From: an uncultured Prevotella sp.
Lineage (GTDB): Bacteria > Bacteroidota > Bacteroidia > Bacteroidales > Bacteroidaceae
Assembly: GCA_947164965.1 (NCBI GenBank)
Contig: CAMUYR010000023.1
Location: forward strand, 1 to 49,734
Length of the DNA stretch: 49,734 nt
Direction of reading: 5' to 3'
The translations under genes and the position numbers were made by a program. Positions within the stretch are counted from its first letter, which is position 1. Every line of letters begins with the position of its first letter. This document shows, piece after piece, positions 40,975-48,897 of the stretch. The notes under the pieces are model-generated. The model did no database searches and was not told the origin of the DNA. It saw only the letters and a program-made list of their open reading frames with translations.

Positions 40975-41973
40975 ATGGAAGAATTGCAAGAATTATGGTA
41001 TGCTTTGGGCTGTACGAGCCCTCGTAAGGAACTTCAGGTGCGCGATGAAGCGCGTGTTTATGGTCTCCCTTCGTTTGTTCCTTTGAAGTACGAGGTACAT
41101 ACTAAACGTGGTGTGCGCCAGCGTATGCTGGTCCCTGCCATTACTGGTCTGATGTTTGTACGTGGCGATCTGGATCGCATCAGGGAATATATTGAGAATT
41201 CTCATTACAATATTTTTATCCGTAAGTCTACCTTTTCCAATAAGCAGGACTACTTGTCAGTACCCCTCCAGGCGATGGATAACTTCATTGCTGCTACAGA
41301 GAATCACGAAGAGCATATCACCTATTTCAAACCTGGTGAGATTACCCTTCGTGAGGGCGATCAGGTACGTATTCGAGGTGGTTTATACCAAGGTCGCGAG
41401 GGTGTCATCATGCGCATCAAGGGTAAGCGTAATCGCCATCTGGTGGTTCAGATTCCTGGTGTTGTCTATGCAGCCATCGAGTTGACCACCGATATGCTCG
41501 AACTGAAGGGTACGTTCAAAGAGAAGCCATCCAAAAATCTTGACGAAGACAAGCGCCTGTTGTTCGATTTGGCCCATCGTCTGTTGTTCGATTTCTCCGA
41601 TAAGTATCAGGACGAAAACGAATACTATCTCTTGCGCTCAGAATTACGCAGAACACAAGCCCGATTAATCACTTTCCATGGTTATACCCCTTCTACCGAG
41701 TGCGAGTTGGCTTTACCCCTTTATATGGCGGCTTTCCATCTTGGTGAAGACGATGTCGAGAAGGCTCAGCAGCGCTTAGAGCAGGCCGTTGCCAAGCTCA
41801 AGCCCACCTCTTTGTTGCGAGTCAAGGCCCAGATGTATCTGGCCATCTTATCTCACAACGATGATCTCCTCCATCAGGTACAGTCCCTTTTCGCAGAATG
41901 GCGCAAGGGCTCCCTTTCTGCCAATCAGCGTTCTTTGGTCGAAGAATACAGCCGGATTATGCCGGCAAAATAG
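40975..41973 (+). CDS. UpxY/NusG-like transcription antiterminator with C-terminal extension
   Basis: This is a 332-residue protein. Residues about 1-110 form a NusG N-terminal (NGN) domain (LWYALGCTSPRKELQVRDEA, then TGLMFVRGD) and about 115-170 a KOW module (LREGDQVRIRGGLYQGREGVIMRIKGK). This matches the UpxY regulators that let RNA polymerase read through Bacteroides capsule operons. A further ~155 residues (from KPSKNLDEDKRLLFDLAHRL) are predicted helical, TPR-like, and absent from classical UpxY. It heads a polysaccharide export gene set, so it probably acts in cis on that operon. The mRNA is nearly leaderless. Confidence 0.88.
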   Translation: MEELQELWYALGCTSPRKELQVRDEARVYGLPSFVPLKYEVHTKRGVRQRMLVPAITGLMFVRGDLDRIREYIENSHYNIFIRKSTFSNKQDYLSVPLQAMDNFIAATENHEEHITYFKPGEITLREGDQVRIRGGLYQGREGVIMRIKGKRNRHLVVQIPGVVYAAIELTTDMLELKGTFKEKPSKNLDEDKRLLFDLAHRLLFDFSDKYQDENEYYLLRSELRRTQARLITFHGYTPSTECELALPLYMAAFHLGEDDVEKAQQRLEQAVAKLKPTSLLRVKAQMYLAILSHNDDLLHQVQSLFAEWRKGSLSANQRSLVEEYSRIMPAK

Positions 41974-42022
41974 CCTTTTAGCCCCGAAACAGCAGAAAAA
42001 TATATTTTTCTCTCGTTTTTAT

Positions 42023-42053
42023 TTTGTCATATAGATTTTAATTGCTACCTTTG
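42023..42053 (+). promoter_or_regulatory. Promoter for the export operon
   Basis: TTTG (42023-42026) and TACCTTTG (42046-42053) have a 19-base spacer and lie 38 bases before the ATG at 42092. Confidence 0.7.
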
Positions 42054-42091
42054 CACCCGTATTTTGCAAAAGTAGAATAAAAGATACATTT

Positions 42092-44548
42092 ATGAAAAAA
42101 TACTTGATGTTTTTGTTGATGCTGCTGTCTGTGACGGTTGCAAACGCTCAGATGAGCGACTCTCAAATCATGAATCTTATCAAACAGGAGACTGCTGCAG
42201 GTACTTCCCAGGCTCAGATTGTCACCAAGCTCATGCAGCGTGGTGTGAAGATCGAGCAGATTCGTCGTTTGCGCCAGCAATACGATAAGCAGATCAAGGC
42301 CAAAGGTCTTACCGGTCAGGCTGATGCAGCTGTAGGTGCTGCTGATGCTCGTATGCGCCAGAACAACTCAGGCAAGGAGGCCCAGGAGGTAGTTGTCGGT
42401 AAGGAGGGTTCTACCCAGGGTCAGCTCCAGCAGGAGGCTGATGTCCAGTATGCTGAGATTCAGCAGAATATCAACGAGCATGTTGATGGTGAGGTAGGCG
42501 AGGCCAAACTGAAGGTTTTCGGTCGCGATATCTTCAATAACAAGCTTCTCTCTTTCGAGCCCAATATGAACATTGCCACCCCTCAGAACTATGTTCTTGG
42601 TCCTGGCGATGCAGTCATTATCGATATCTATGGTGCTTCTCAGAAGTCAGAATCGCTGACAGTCTCTCCCGATGGCGATATCACAGTGCCTGGCTTTGGT
42701 CCTATCAAGGTGAGCGGTCTTACAGTGGCAGGTGCCCAGTCTAAGATTCGCAGCACCCTGGGTTCTCGTTATGCCAGCTCTAGTCTGAAGATTTCTGTCG
42801 GTCAGACTCGTTCCATGATGATCAATGTCATGGGTGAGGTCAAAGCCCCTGGTACCTATACCTTGAGTGCCTTTGCTACGGTGTTCCATGCCCTCTATAT
42901 GGCAGGTGGTATCAACGACCTTGGTACCCTGCGTAATATTAAGGTATATCGTGGTGGCAAGCTGGTCACGGTGGTCGATGTCTATGAGTATATCCTCAAT
43001 GGTCGTCTCGCAGGCAATATCCGTTTACATGAGAACGATGTCATTGTCGTTGGTCCTTACGATTGTCTCGTTGGCATCCAGGGCAATGTCAAGCGTCCTA
43101 TGTTCTATGAGATGCGTCCCACCGAGTCTGTAGCCCAGGTCATCAAGTATGCCGGTGGTTTTACCGGCGATGCCTATAAGAAGGCAGCACGCTTGGTACG
43201 TAAGTCAGGCGAGCGCTATAGTGTCCATACCGTTGATGAGTTCGATATGAGCAGCTTCAAGCTGACCGATGGCGATAACATCACTATCGATGGCATGATC
43301 AACCGCTATGAGAATATGGTCGAGGTCAAGGGAGCAGTCTTCCGTGCTGGCCAGTTTGAACTGGGCAAGCAGATTACCACGGTTCGTTCATTGATCGAGG
43401 CAGCAGGTGGTTTGACCGAGGATGCCTTCACAGCGCGTGGTGTCATGTATCGCCTGAAGGAGGATCGCACCCTCGAGACCATGCCTCTGGATATCGCAGG
43501 CATCATGTCGGGCACAGTGGCTGATGTCCCCTTGAAGAACGAGGATGTGCTCTTTGTGCCTACGCAGTCTGAGCGTATTGCTGAGCGTACAGTGACCATT
43601 ACGGGTGAGGTCATCTCTCCGGGAACCTTCCAGTTTGCTGATAACGAGACCATCGAGGATATTATTGTTCGTGCAGGTGGTCTGACCGATGCAGCCTCTC
43701 TGGCAAAGGTCGATGTCTCTCGTCGTATTCGTGATCCCAAGTCTACAGTGAAGACCGATGCCATTGCCCAGACCTTTACCTTCTCTATCAAGGATGGTCT
43801 GGTCATCGATGGCGAGAAGGGCTTTGTGCTCGAGCCTTACGATGTCGTTCATGTACGTCGTAGCCCAGCCTTCTCTACAGCCCGTAATATCACGGTCACT
43901 GGTGAGGTCAACTTCGAGGGCAACTTTACCCTTGAGAACAAGCACATGCGTCTTTCTGACGCTGTGACGATGGCAGGTGGTGCTACCGATGCAGCTTATT
44001 TGCGTGGTGCCCGTCTGGTGCGTCAGATGAACGATGAGGAGCGTGTGCGCCAGCAGGCTACCCTTGAGGCCATTCGTAACATCCTGACAGAGCGTGGCGA
44101 TTCTGTCGCAGGCTCTAAGTTGCAGTTGGGCGACACCTATGTGGTAGGTATCGAACTCGATAAGGCCCTTCAGGAACCTGGTGGCATCTATGACATCCTG
44201 ATTCGCGAGGGCGATCAGATTTATGTCCCCGAGTATAATGCAACGGTCAAGGTTTCTGGCGATGTGTTCTATCCCAATACGGTATCGTTCCTCAATGGCA
44301 AGAAGGCCAACTACTATGTCGATCAGGCTGGTGGCTATGGTCATCGTGCCAAGAAGTCCAAGACCTTCATCGTTTATCAGAATGGTACCATCGGCTTGGT
44401 TGCCAAGGGTGCTAAGCCTGAGCCAGGCTGTGAAATCGTAGTACCTAGCAAGAAGCGCAAGAATCCTGTCAATTGGGCTAGCTTCCTCACTATGGGCTCG
44501 TCGTTGGCATCTCTGGCCACCATGGTAGTAGCATTGACTAAACTCTAA
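42092..44548 (+). CDS. SLBB-domain polysaccharide export protein (Wza-like)
   Basis: This 818-residue outer-membrane export protein has a signal peptide (about 1-20, VTVANAQ). After a helical N-terminal region (~20-140, with QAQIVTKLMQRGVKIEQIRR) comes the Poly_export motif NYVLGPGDAVIIDIYGASQKSE, then about six to seven SLBB repeats, each with a VxGEV or VxGxVxxPG core (VMGEVKAPGTYTL, ITGEVISPGTFQF, VTGEVNFEGNFTL). A hydrophobic C-terminal stretch follows. It forms the periplasmic/outer-membrane channel for capsule or exopolysaccharide. It is longer than E. coli Wza (379 residues), as is usual in Bacteroidetes. The Wzz-like gene follows after six bases. Confidence 0.94.
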   Translation: MKKYLMFLLMLLSVTVANAQMSDSQIMNLIKQETAAGTSQAQIVTKLMQRGVKIEQIRRLRQQYDKQIKAKGLTGQADAAVGAADARMRQNNSGKEAQEVVVGKEGSTQGQLQQEADVQYAEIQQNINEHVDGEVGEAKLKVFGRDIFNNKLLSFEPNMNIATPQNYVLGPGDAVIIDIYGASQKSESLTVSPDGDITVPGFGPIKVSGLTVAGAQSKIRSTLGSRYASSSLKISVGQTRSMMINVMGEVKAPGTYTLSAFATVFHALYMAGGINDLGTLRNIKVYRGGKLVTVVDVYEYILNGRLAGNIRLHENDVIVVGPYDCLVGIQGNVKRPMFYEMRPTESVAQVIKYAGGFTGDAYKKAARLVRKSGERYSVHTVDEFDMSSFKLTDGDNITIDGMINRYENMVEVKGAVFRAGQFELGKQITTVRSLIEAAGGLTEDAFTARGVMYRLKEDRTLETMPLDIAGIMSGTVADVPLKNEDVLFVPTQSERIAERTVTITGEVISPGTFQFADNETIEDIIVRAGGLTDAASLAKVDVSRRIRDPKSTVKTDAIAQTFTFSIKDGLVIDGEKGFVLEPYDVVHVRRSPAFSTARNITVTGEVNFEGNFTLENKHMRLSDAVTMAGGATDAAYLRGARLVRQMNDEERVRQQATLEAIRNILTERGDSVAGSKLQLGDTYVVGIELDKALQEPGGIYDILIREGDQIYVPEYNATVKVSGDVFYPNTVSFLNGKKANYYVDQAGGYGHRAKKSKTFIVYQNGTIGLVAKGAKPEPGCEIVVPSKKRKNPVNWASFLTMGSSLASLATMVVALTKL

Positions 44549-44554
44549 AGAATT

Positions 44555-45655
44555 ATGGAAGAAAATAAGAATATTGAGATGGTCGAAGAAGAATCTTCTA
44601 TCGATTTTGGCAAAATATTTAAAGATGTGTTGCGCCACAAGTGGCTTTACGCTAAAGTGCTGCCTGTAGCCTTTATTCTGGCAGCCATTTATGCCCTGGG
44701 TCTCCCAAACTTTTATAATTGTAAGGTGATGTTGAGTCCTGAGATGGGTGGCTCTAAGGCAAGTGCTGGGTCTCTAGCCTCTCTGGCCAGTAGCTTTGGT
44801 GTGAACTTGGGTTCAGCCATGGGTAATGGCACTGAGGCCCTGTTTCCAACCTTGTATCCCGACCTCATGAACAGTGTCGATTTCAAGACATCCCTGTTTG
44901 ATGTTCCTGTAACGATTGAAGGTAATAAGGAAAAAGGTGAGGCTGATCAAACGATGACTTATTATGATTACCTCAGTAAAGGTCAGAAAGCACCATGGTG
45001 GAGTGAGGCGAAGAAAGCCATATTCTCTGTCTTTGGCTCAAAAGAGGAAGAGGAAGTCAAGAAGGTTGATCCTTTCCGTCTCACAAAGGAGCAGGATCTG
45101 ATTGTGAAGGCTATCGATAAGAATGTGGTGTGCGACGTGGATAAGAAGACCATGGTCATCACCATCAGTGTGACCGACCAGGATGCAGTGATAGCTGCCT
45201 GTATGGCTGATACGGTCAAGACCCGCCTGCAAAAATTTATTACAGACTATCGGACTTCCAAGGCCCGTGTCGATCTGGAGTATAACAAGAAGATTGCGGC
45301 CGAGACCAAGGCACGCTACGATAGGGCCCGCAGACTCTATGCCGAGTATGCCGATGCCAACCAGGATGTCATCTTAGAGAGTGTCCGCCAGAAGATAACA
45401 GATCTCGAGAACGAGATGCAGCTGCAGTATAATGCCTACCAGCAGGTGGCAGCCCAGCTGTTAGCAGCTGAAGCTAAGGTACAGCAGGAGACCCCAGCAT
45501 TCACTACATTGCAGAGTGCTACAGTCCCTGTGCTGAAGGCTGGCCCCAAGCGCGCTCAGATGTGCCTCGTCTTCCTGTTCCTGGCCTTCCTAGGCACCAC
45601 AGCCTGGATCCTCTACAAAGAAGATGACCTCAAGCCCCTGTTAGGTCTCTCCTAA
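44555..45655 (+). CDS. Wzz-type polysaccharide chain-length/export co-polymerase
   Basis: This is a 366-residue inner-membrane protein. It has a Wzz N-terminal domain (DFGKIFKDVLRHKWLYAKVLPVAFI) whose first transmembrane helix is at about residues 35-52. A periplasmic helical region with a coiled coil follows (RARRLYAEYADANQDVILES to AAEAKVQ), then a PxPV-like TVPVLKAGPKR and a second transmembrane helix at about 337-357. No tyrosine-kinase domain is fused. It controls glycan length or couples polymerisation to the Wza-like channel encoded just upstream. Confidence 0.93.
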   Translation: MEENKNIEMVEEESSIDFGKIFKDVLRHKWLYAKVLPVAFILAAIYALGLPNFYNCKVMLSPEMGGSKASAGSLASLASSFGVNLGSAMGNGTEALFPTLYPDLMNSVDFKTSLFDVPVTIEGNKEKGEADQTMTYYDYLSKGQKAPWWSEAKKAIFSVFGSKEEEEVKKVDPFRLTKEQDLIVKAIDKNVVCDVDKKTMVITISVTDQDAVIAACMADTVKTRLQKFITDYRTSKARVDLEYNKKIAAETKARYDRARRLYAEYADANQDVILESVRQKITDLENEMQLQYNAYQQVAAQLLAAEAKVQQETPAFTTLQSATVPVLKAGPKRAQMCLVFLFLAFLGTTAWILYKEDDLKPLLGLS

Positions 45656-45691
45656 AATTTAATGTTTAATCTTTAATCTTTAATTTAAAAA

Positions 45692-46567
45692 GTGAAGTAT
45701 CTTCATTTTTTACTCCTTGCTGTGTGTCTTGTTTCATGCGAGAAACCTCTCATCCTCGATGAAGACAGCTCCGTGAGCGATAGTGAGGCCAACCTCATTG
45801 TCACGGTTTATCAGATGGAAACCATTCCGTTTACCAAGTCTATGTCTCGTGCGGCTCTTGCTGACCATTGCACACGACTTAATTTTGCGGTTTACGATTC
45901 GCTGAATACGCGTGTTAAGCAGATCAACCAGTTGTCTAGCGACCAGGGTTTTGGCACAGCCTATTTCAAGCTCGACCCGGGTAAATATCGTGTGGTGGTG
46001 GTAGCACATAGCAGTGATGGCAATCCTACGATGACCAATCCTGCTAAGATACAGTTTAAGAATAATCAGGGCTATACCGATACCTTCATGAGCAACGACA
46101 CCATTGAGTTAGGCGAGTCCTCAGTGACTTTGCCAGTCGATCTCAATCGCATAGTATCCCTCTGTCGCTTTGTCATTACCGATCCAGTCCCTGATAATAT
46201 CTCCCAGATGCGTTTCCAGTATACAGGAGGCTCTGGTGCCTTCGATGCTTCGACAGGTTTGGGCAGTGTCAAGAGCACCCAAACTGTTTGGATCAATGAT
46301 ATCAATCCTGGTCAGGAGTCATCAGTATTCGATCTCTATACCTTCCTGCATGCAGAAGAGGGCACTATTCATCTGCTGGCCACAGCTTACGATGAAAACA
46401 GCAATGTCCAGCACGAACGTGAGTTCGATATTCCCATGAAGCGTCGTAAGGTAACGAAGCTGACGGGTGCTTATTTCTCTGATTCTCCTTCAGGTTCCTC
46501 TTCTACTATTACCGTCATCATCAATTTCAATGATGACTGGGAGGGCGAAGATGTCATCAGTTACTAA
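45692..46567 (+). CDS. FimB/Mfa2-like fimbrial lipoprotein
   Basis: This 291-residue lipoprotein starts with GTG (KYLHFLLLAVCLVSC). The lipobox LVSC gives an acylated Cys at about residue 16. The mature protein is beta-rich with FNFAVYD-type strands, LDPGKYRVVVVAH and, at the C-terminus, KRRKVTKLTGAYFS, features of the FimB/Mfa2 anchor family of type V pili. The 37-base gap after the Wzz-like gene contains the TTTAATGTTTAATCTTTAAT spacer repeat. The last codons (ISY-stop) form one arm of a perfect hairpin with the convergent gene. A fimbria or surface-adhesin role is likely but not proven. Confidence 0.78.
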   Translation: MKYLHFLLLAVCLVSCEKPLILDEDSSVSDSEANLIVTVYQMETIPFTKSMSRAALADHCTRLNFAVYDSLNTRVKQINQLSSDQGFGTAYFKLDPGKYRVVVVAHSSDGNPTMTNPAKIQFKNNQGYTDTFMSNDTIELGESSVTLPVDLNRIVSLCRFVITDPVPDNISQMRFQYTGGSGAFDASTGLGSVKSTQTVWINDINPGQESSVFDLYTFLHAEEGTIHLLATAYDENSNVQHEREFDIPMKRRKVTKLTGAYFSDSPSGSSSTITVIINFNDDWEGEDVISY

Positions 46568-46591
46568 GGGGGGTGCCCTTAGTAACTGATG
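46555..46591. terminator. Bidirectional hairpin made from two gene ends
   Basis: CATCAGTTACTAAGGG (46555-46570) and CCCTTAGTAACTGATG (46576-46591) form a perfect 16 bp stem with a 5-base loop. It contains the last codons and stop of both convergent genes. Confidence 0.75.
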
Positions 46592-47898
46592 TCGATCACA
46601 GGCCGGTAGATGACGGTTGCGTCATAGCCCGAGTCTTCTATTGGTTCCATGAGTGTCCTCACACCATTCATCAGTTTCAGTTCTATGGTGCTCACAATGT
46701 TGTTGATGCTACAATAGTATACGCCAGGTTCTACTTCGTCAACCTTAATAGATCTGTTGGTCTTATCCTTCTGATAGATAGGACACGCCATCAAGAACGC
46801 TCTGCATTCCTCCAGTGTTGGTAGTCTCCAATTTCCACAGGTCATACCTGTTGGCTTGTTGATACTGTTGTTTTTGGCGTCCATATCTTCTTGATTGGAA
46901 ATACCTGCTTCTCCCTTTTTCCTCAGCAATACGGCACTCCCTGACCCAGTGTTCGATACCACATAGTAGCTTTGGTATCTCTTGCCAGCCACTATTTGGT
47001 TGTTATAGTTGGCAGAATCTGTTTTTACCAGATAGTTATCGTTAAATTCGAAGCAGATAGAGTCGGTACCCTCCCATGCAGGGGCCGTGAGCGAACTGCT
47101 CAGGTAGGTTATCAGTCCTTCCTGATAGTCCATTAGCAGTTTAACGTATCTGTTTTTCTTAAAAGCACCACTGTTCTCGTAGGCATATTCTTTCACGGTA
47201 TCATCCGTTTTCATGCTGAGCGTTAGGGTAGGGTTGCCCTTCGATGGCAACGCGTATATGACGTTGTCCAGATTAGTCCAGTTGCCTGTCACGGTGTCTT
47301 TGGTCAGACTGATGCTCATATTACATGTCTCTGTCGTATATTTTCCGTTCATTTTAATCCCTTGATAGATGGGACCGATAATCATTTCTGCGTTAAGCAC
47401 ATCATCAGGCATCTTCTCTATTTTTATCTCGTTGATGCATATCACCTCTCTGTTCAGGTCCATGTTGATCTGCGTGGTTTCCCCTTCATTCAGGATGGTG
47501 CTGTCGGTTTTCAGCATGAGGTCAGTCATGTTGCAACCTGGTTTCAGTGTGATGATGCTGCTGTCTGTGGCGTTTTCCATGTCTGGCAGTTGATAGACGC
47601 TCAGGTCGTTGCTTCCTATGGCTATGAGTTTTGTTTTTCCTGGTGTGGTGCTGATAGCCTTGTTGCTGCCTAAATCCTCAGCCTGGATAATCTTTGTGCA
47701 TGTTCCATTGTTATTAAATAGGTAGACGATTCCTTCCTCTGGTGCTTGGCTGGTTCCCTCTGTTCGGGTAATCACCCTCAATTTACTGATTTCCTGTTCT
47801 CCGCCTTGGTTCACTACCTCTTCTGTTGTGCAGCTCCCAAGGCCAAATGCCCCCAAGCATGCTGCCATAGCAGCCCATTTCATTCTTTCCTTTTTCAT
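46579..47898 (-). CDS. Fimbrillin-like lipoprotein with DUF1566-like C-terminus
   Basis: This 439-residue lipoprotein has the signal MKKERMKWAAMAACLGAFG and lipobox LGSC (Cys near residue 23). The N-terminal part (LRVITRTEGTSQAPEEGIVYLF, then a KTKLIAIGSNDL strand) resembles Mfa/FimA-type fimbrillin N-domains. The C-terminal region carries TCGNWRLPTLEECRAFL, the NWRLPTxxE motif of DUF1566/Lcl and FimH-like adhesive domains. It may be a tip or anchor subunit partnered with the convergent FimB-like gene. A full promoter lies upstream on the minus strand. The assignment to the fimbrillin superfamily is by pattern only. Confidence 0.75.
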   Translation of the reverse strand: MKKERMKWAAMAACLGAFGLGSCTTEEVVNQGGEQEISKLRVITRTEGTSQAPEEGIVYLFNNNGTCTKIIQAEDLGSNKAISTTPGKTKLIAIGSNDLSVYQLPDMENATDSSIITLKPGCNMTDLMLKTDSTILNEGETTQINMDLNREVICINEIKIEKMPDDVLNAEMIIGPIYQGIKMNGKYTTETCNMSISLTKDTVTGNWTNLDNVIYALPSKGNPTLTLSMKTDDTVKEYAYENSGAFKKNRYVKLLMDYQEGLITYLSSSLTAPAWEGTDSICFEFNDNYLVKTDSANYNNQIVAGKRYQSYYVVSNTGSGSAVLLRKKGEAGISNQEDMDAKNNSINKPTGMTCGNWRLPTLEECRAFLMACPIYQKDKTNRSIKVDEVEPGVYYCSINNIVSTIELKLMNGVRTLMEPIEDSGYDATVIYRPVIDISY

Positions 47899-47949
47899 AA
47901 TATTTAATGTTTAATTTTTAATATTTAATGTTTAATTTATTTTGTATTG

Positions 47950-47981
47950 CAAAGTTACTCCGATTATTCCATTCCACCAAA
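47950..47981 (-). promoter_or_regulatory. Promoter for the 46579-47898 lipoprotein gene
   Basis: The minus strand has TAACTTTG (47950-47957) and TTTG (47978-47981), spacer 20. The leader of ~50 bases contains two spacer-type repeats. Confidence 0.75.
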
Positions 47982-48002
47982 TTTTTTCTCAAAAAATTAC
48001 AA

Positions 48003-48093
48003 AAAAATTTTTTTGTCCCTTCCCTGAGGGGAGGGGCGACAGGGAGAGGTGGAGCCCCTTTAAGGTTAAAGGGGACGGGGGATTTTCGAAAAA
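48003..48093. repeat. Second copy of the 91 bp dispersed repeat
   Basis: This sequence matches 37597-37687 over 91 bases with a single difference (T at 48016 for C at 37610) and lies in the same orientation. It includes the C-rich stem, the CCCCTTTAA/TTAAAGGGG palindrome and one 25-base terminal repeat of the hairpin element. Here the copy stands alone. Confidence 0.9.
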
Positions 48094-48165
48094 TTCCCTT
48101 TTAAACAAATAAAGAGGGATAATAACAGTAAAATTGAATAATTTTAGTATTTTCCCCTCAAAATA

Positions 48166-48197
48166 TTTGTTTATATCCCTTAAAAGTCGTACCTTTG
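48166..48197 (+). promoter_or_regulatory. Strong promoter upstream of the lipoprotein remnant
   Basis: TTTG (48166-48169) and TACCTTTG (48190-48197) with a 20-base spacer match the consensus fully. Transcription would run through a 257-base leader into the fragment at 48455. Confidence 0.75.
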
Positions 48198-48370
48198 CAG
48201 GCAGAAAATGTGGAACCGGTTCTCAATGGTTCACTGCATTTTGATTTAAGAAACAAGTTGAATTGTATCTAACGTTCTGACTTTTAGTTAGTTATGGTCG
48301 TTCGTTAGGAGTGATTTTCATATCATTTATAAAAAATAAGAATACCGAAAATAGTTACTTGAATACATAA

Positions 48371-48458
48371 TCATTGTTGTTATGCGTTAATAATTACTGA
48401 GTAGCGGACATTCTGCCGTACTCATAAATATTATTAACTCAAATAACAACAACAATGA
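48371..48458 (+). promoter_or_regulatory. Long stem-loop that sequesters a start codon
   Basis: TCATTGTTGTTAT (48371-48383) pairs with ATAACAACAACAATGA (48443-48458, one extra AAC), GTTAATAAT (48386-48394) with ATTATTAAC (48430-48438), TGAGTA (48398-48403) with TACTCA (48419-48424), and CGG-CA with TG-CCG at the tip. The ATG at 48455 lies in the outermost stem, so translation could be controlled by folding. Confidence 0.6.
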
Positions 48459-48641
48459 AAAAGTTATTTTTGATGGCAGGCTTTGCCCTGCTGGCTGCTT
48501 CGTGCAGCAATGAGAGTGTTCAAGCGCAACCGCGTGACCAAGCTGACGGGAGCGATTTATCCTACGGCAGCAAGTGCAACAGTTGGTTCATTTCTGGTTA
48601 ATACAACCTGGTTGGACGATATAGATCCGATAGCCTTCTAA
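48455..48641 (+). pseudogene. Chimeric lipoprotein remnant: signal peptide plus out-of-frame FimB-like tail
   Basis: The ATG at 48455 gives MKKLFLMAGFALLAASCSNE, a perfect lipoprotein signal, but the frame ends at 48601 after 48 residues. From 48522 another frame reads KRNRVTKLTGAIYPTAASAT and on to a stop at 48639-48641. This tail matches the C-terminal KRRKVTKLTGAYFS block of the FimB-like lipoprotein at 45692. The two halves are out of frame and the whole middle is missing. It is either the deletion product of one fimbrial lipoprotein gene or a join of two. A strong promoter still drives it; the 48-residue peptide may be made. Confidence 0.8.
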
Positions 48642-48655
48642 TATCCTTGCGGTTT

Positions 48656-48897
48656 ATGAACGTTAAGGATATATTTGCTTTGCGCAAGCAGGGCAAGATT
48701 GAGGAGGCGTACGAGGCGATACGTCCGATCTATAGGGAGCACAAAGGGAAATTCACTACCCTCTGCATGTTCCGGGACTCGAGGCTGAGACGGGCATCCC
48801 CGCGAAGTCTGTCGAGCGCCACATCAAGGTGCTGATTGAGCGAAGGCTCATTGAGCATCGAGGCTCTAAAAAGACCGGCGGCTATCATGCCCTATAA
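48656..48897 (+). pseudogene. Chimeric remnant: TPR-protein N-terminus joined to a winged-helix tail
   Basis: From the ATG at 48656 the sequence reads MNVKDIFALRKQGKIEEAYE and continues to TTLCM, which I recognise as the start of a Bacteroidetes TPR protein that normally continues CMFW. Near 48766 this identity stops, and a different frame reads VPGLEAETGIPAKSVERHIK through KKTGGYHAL to a stop at 48895-48897. That is the winged-helix C-terminus typical of AlbA/RecG-like ATP-binding proteins. The parts come from unrelated genes and are out of frame, so no functional product is expected. Confidence 0.75.

Larger units (their letters stand above)
47899..48454. other. Gene-free stretch with repeats and a long leader
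   Basis: These 556 bases hold the 47950-47981 promoter of the minus-strand lipoprotein, TTTAATGTTTAAT-type spacer repeats (47903-47940), the 91 bp dispersed repeat (48003-48093), AT-rich DNA, and a plus-strand promoter (48166-48197) with its 257-base leader. No ORF is credible. Confidence 0.7.

Noticed and set aside
43388..44638. Long minus-strand open frame (416 codons) opposite the SLBB export gene
   Set aside because: Repetitive SLBB codon usage keeps the antisense frame open; the sense gene has signal peptide, domains and promoter.
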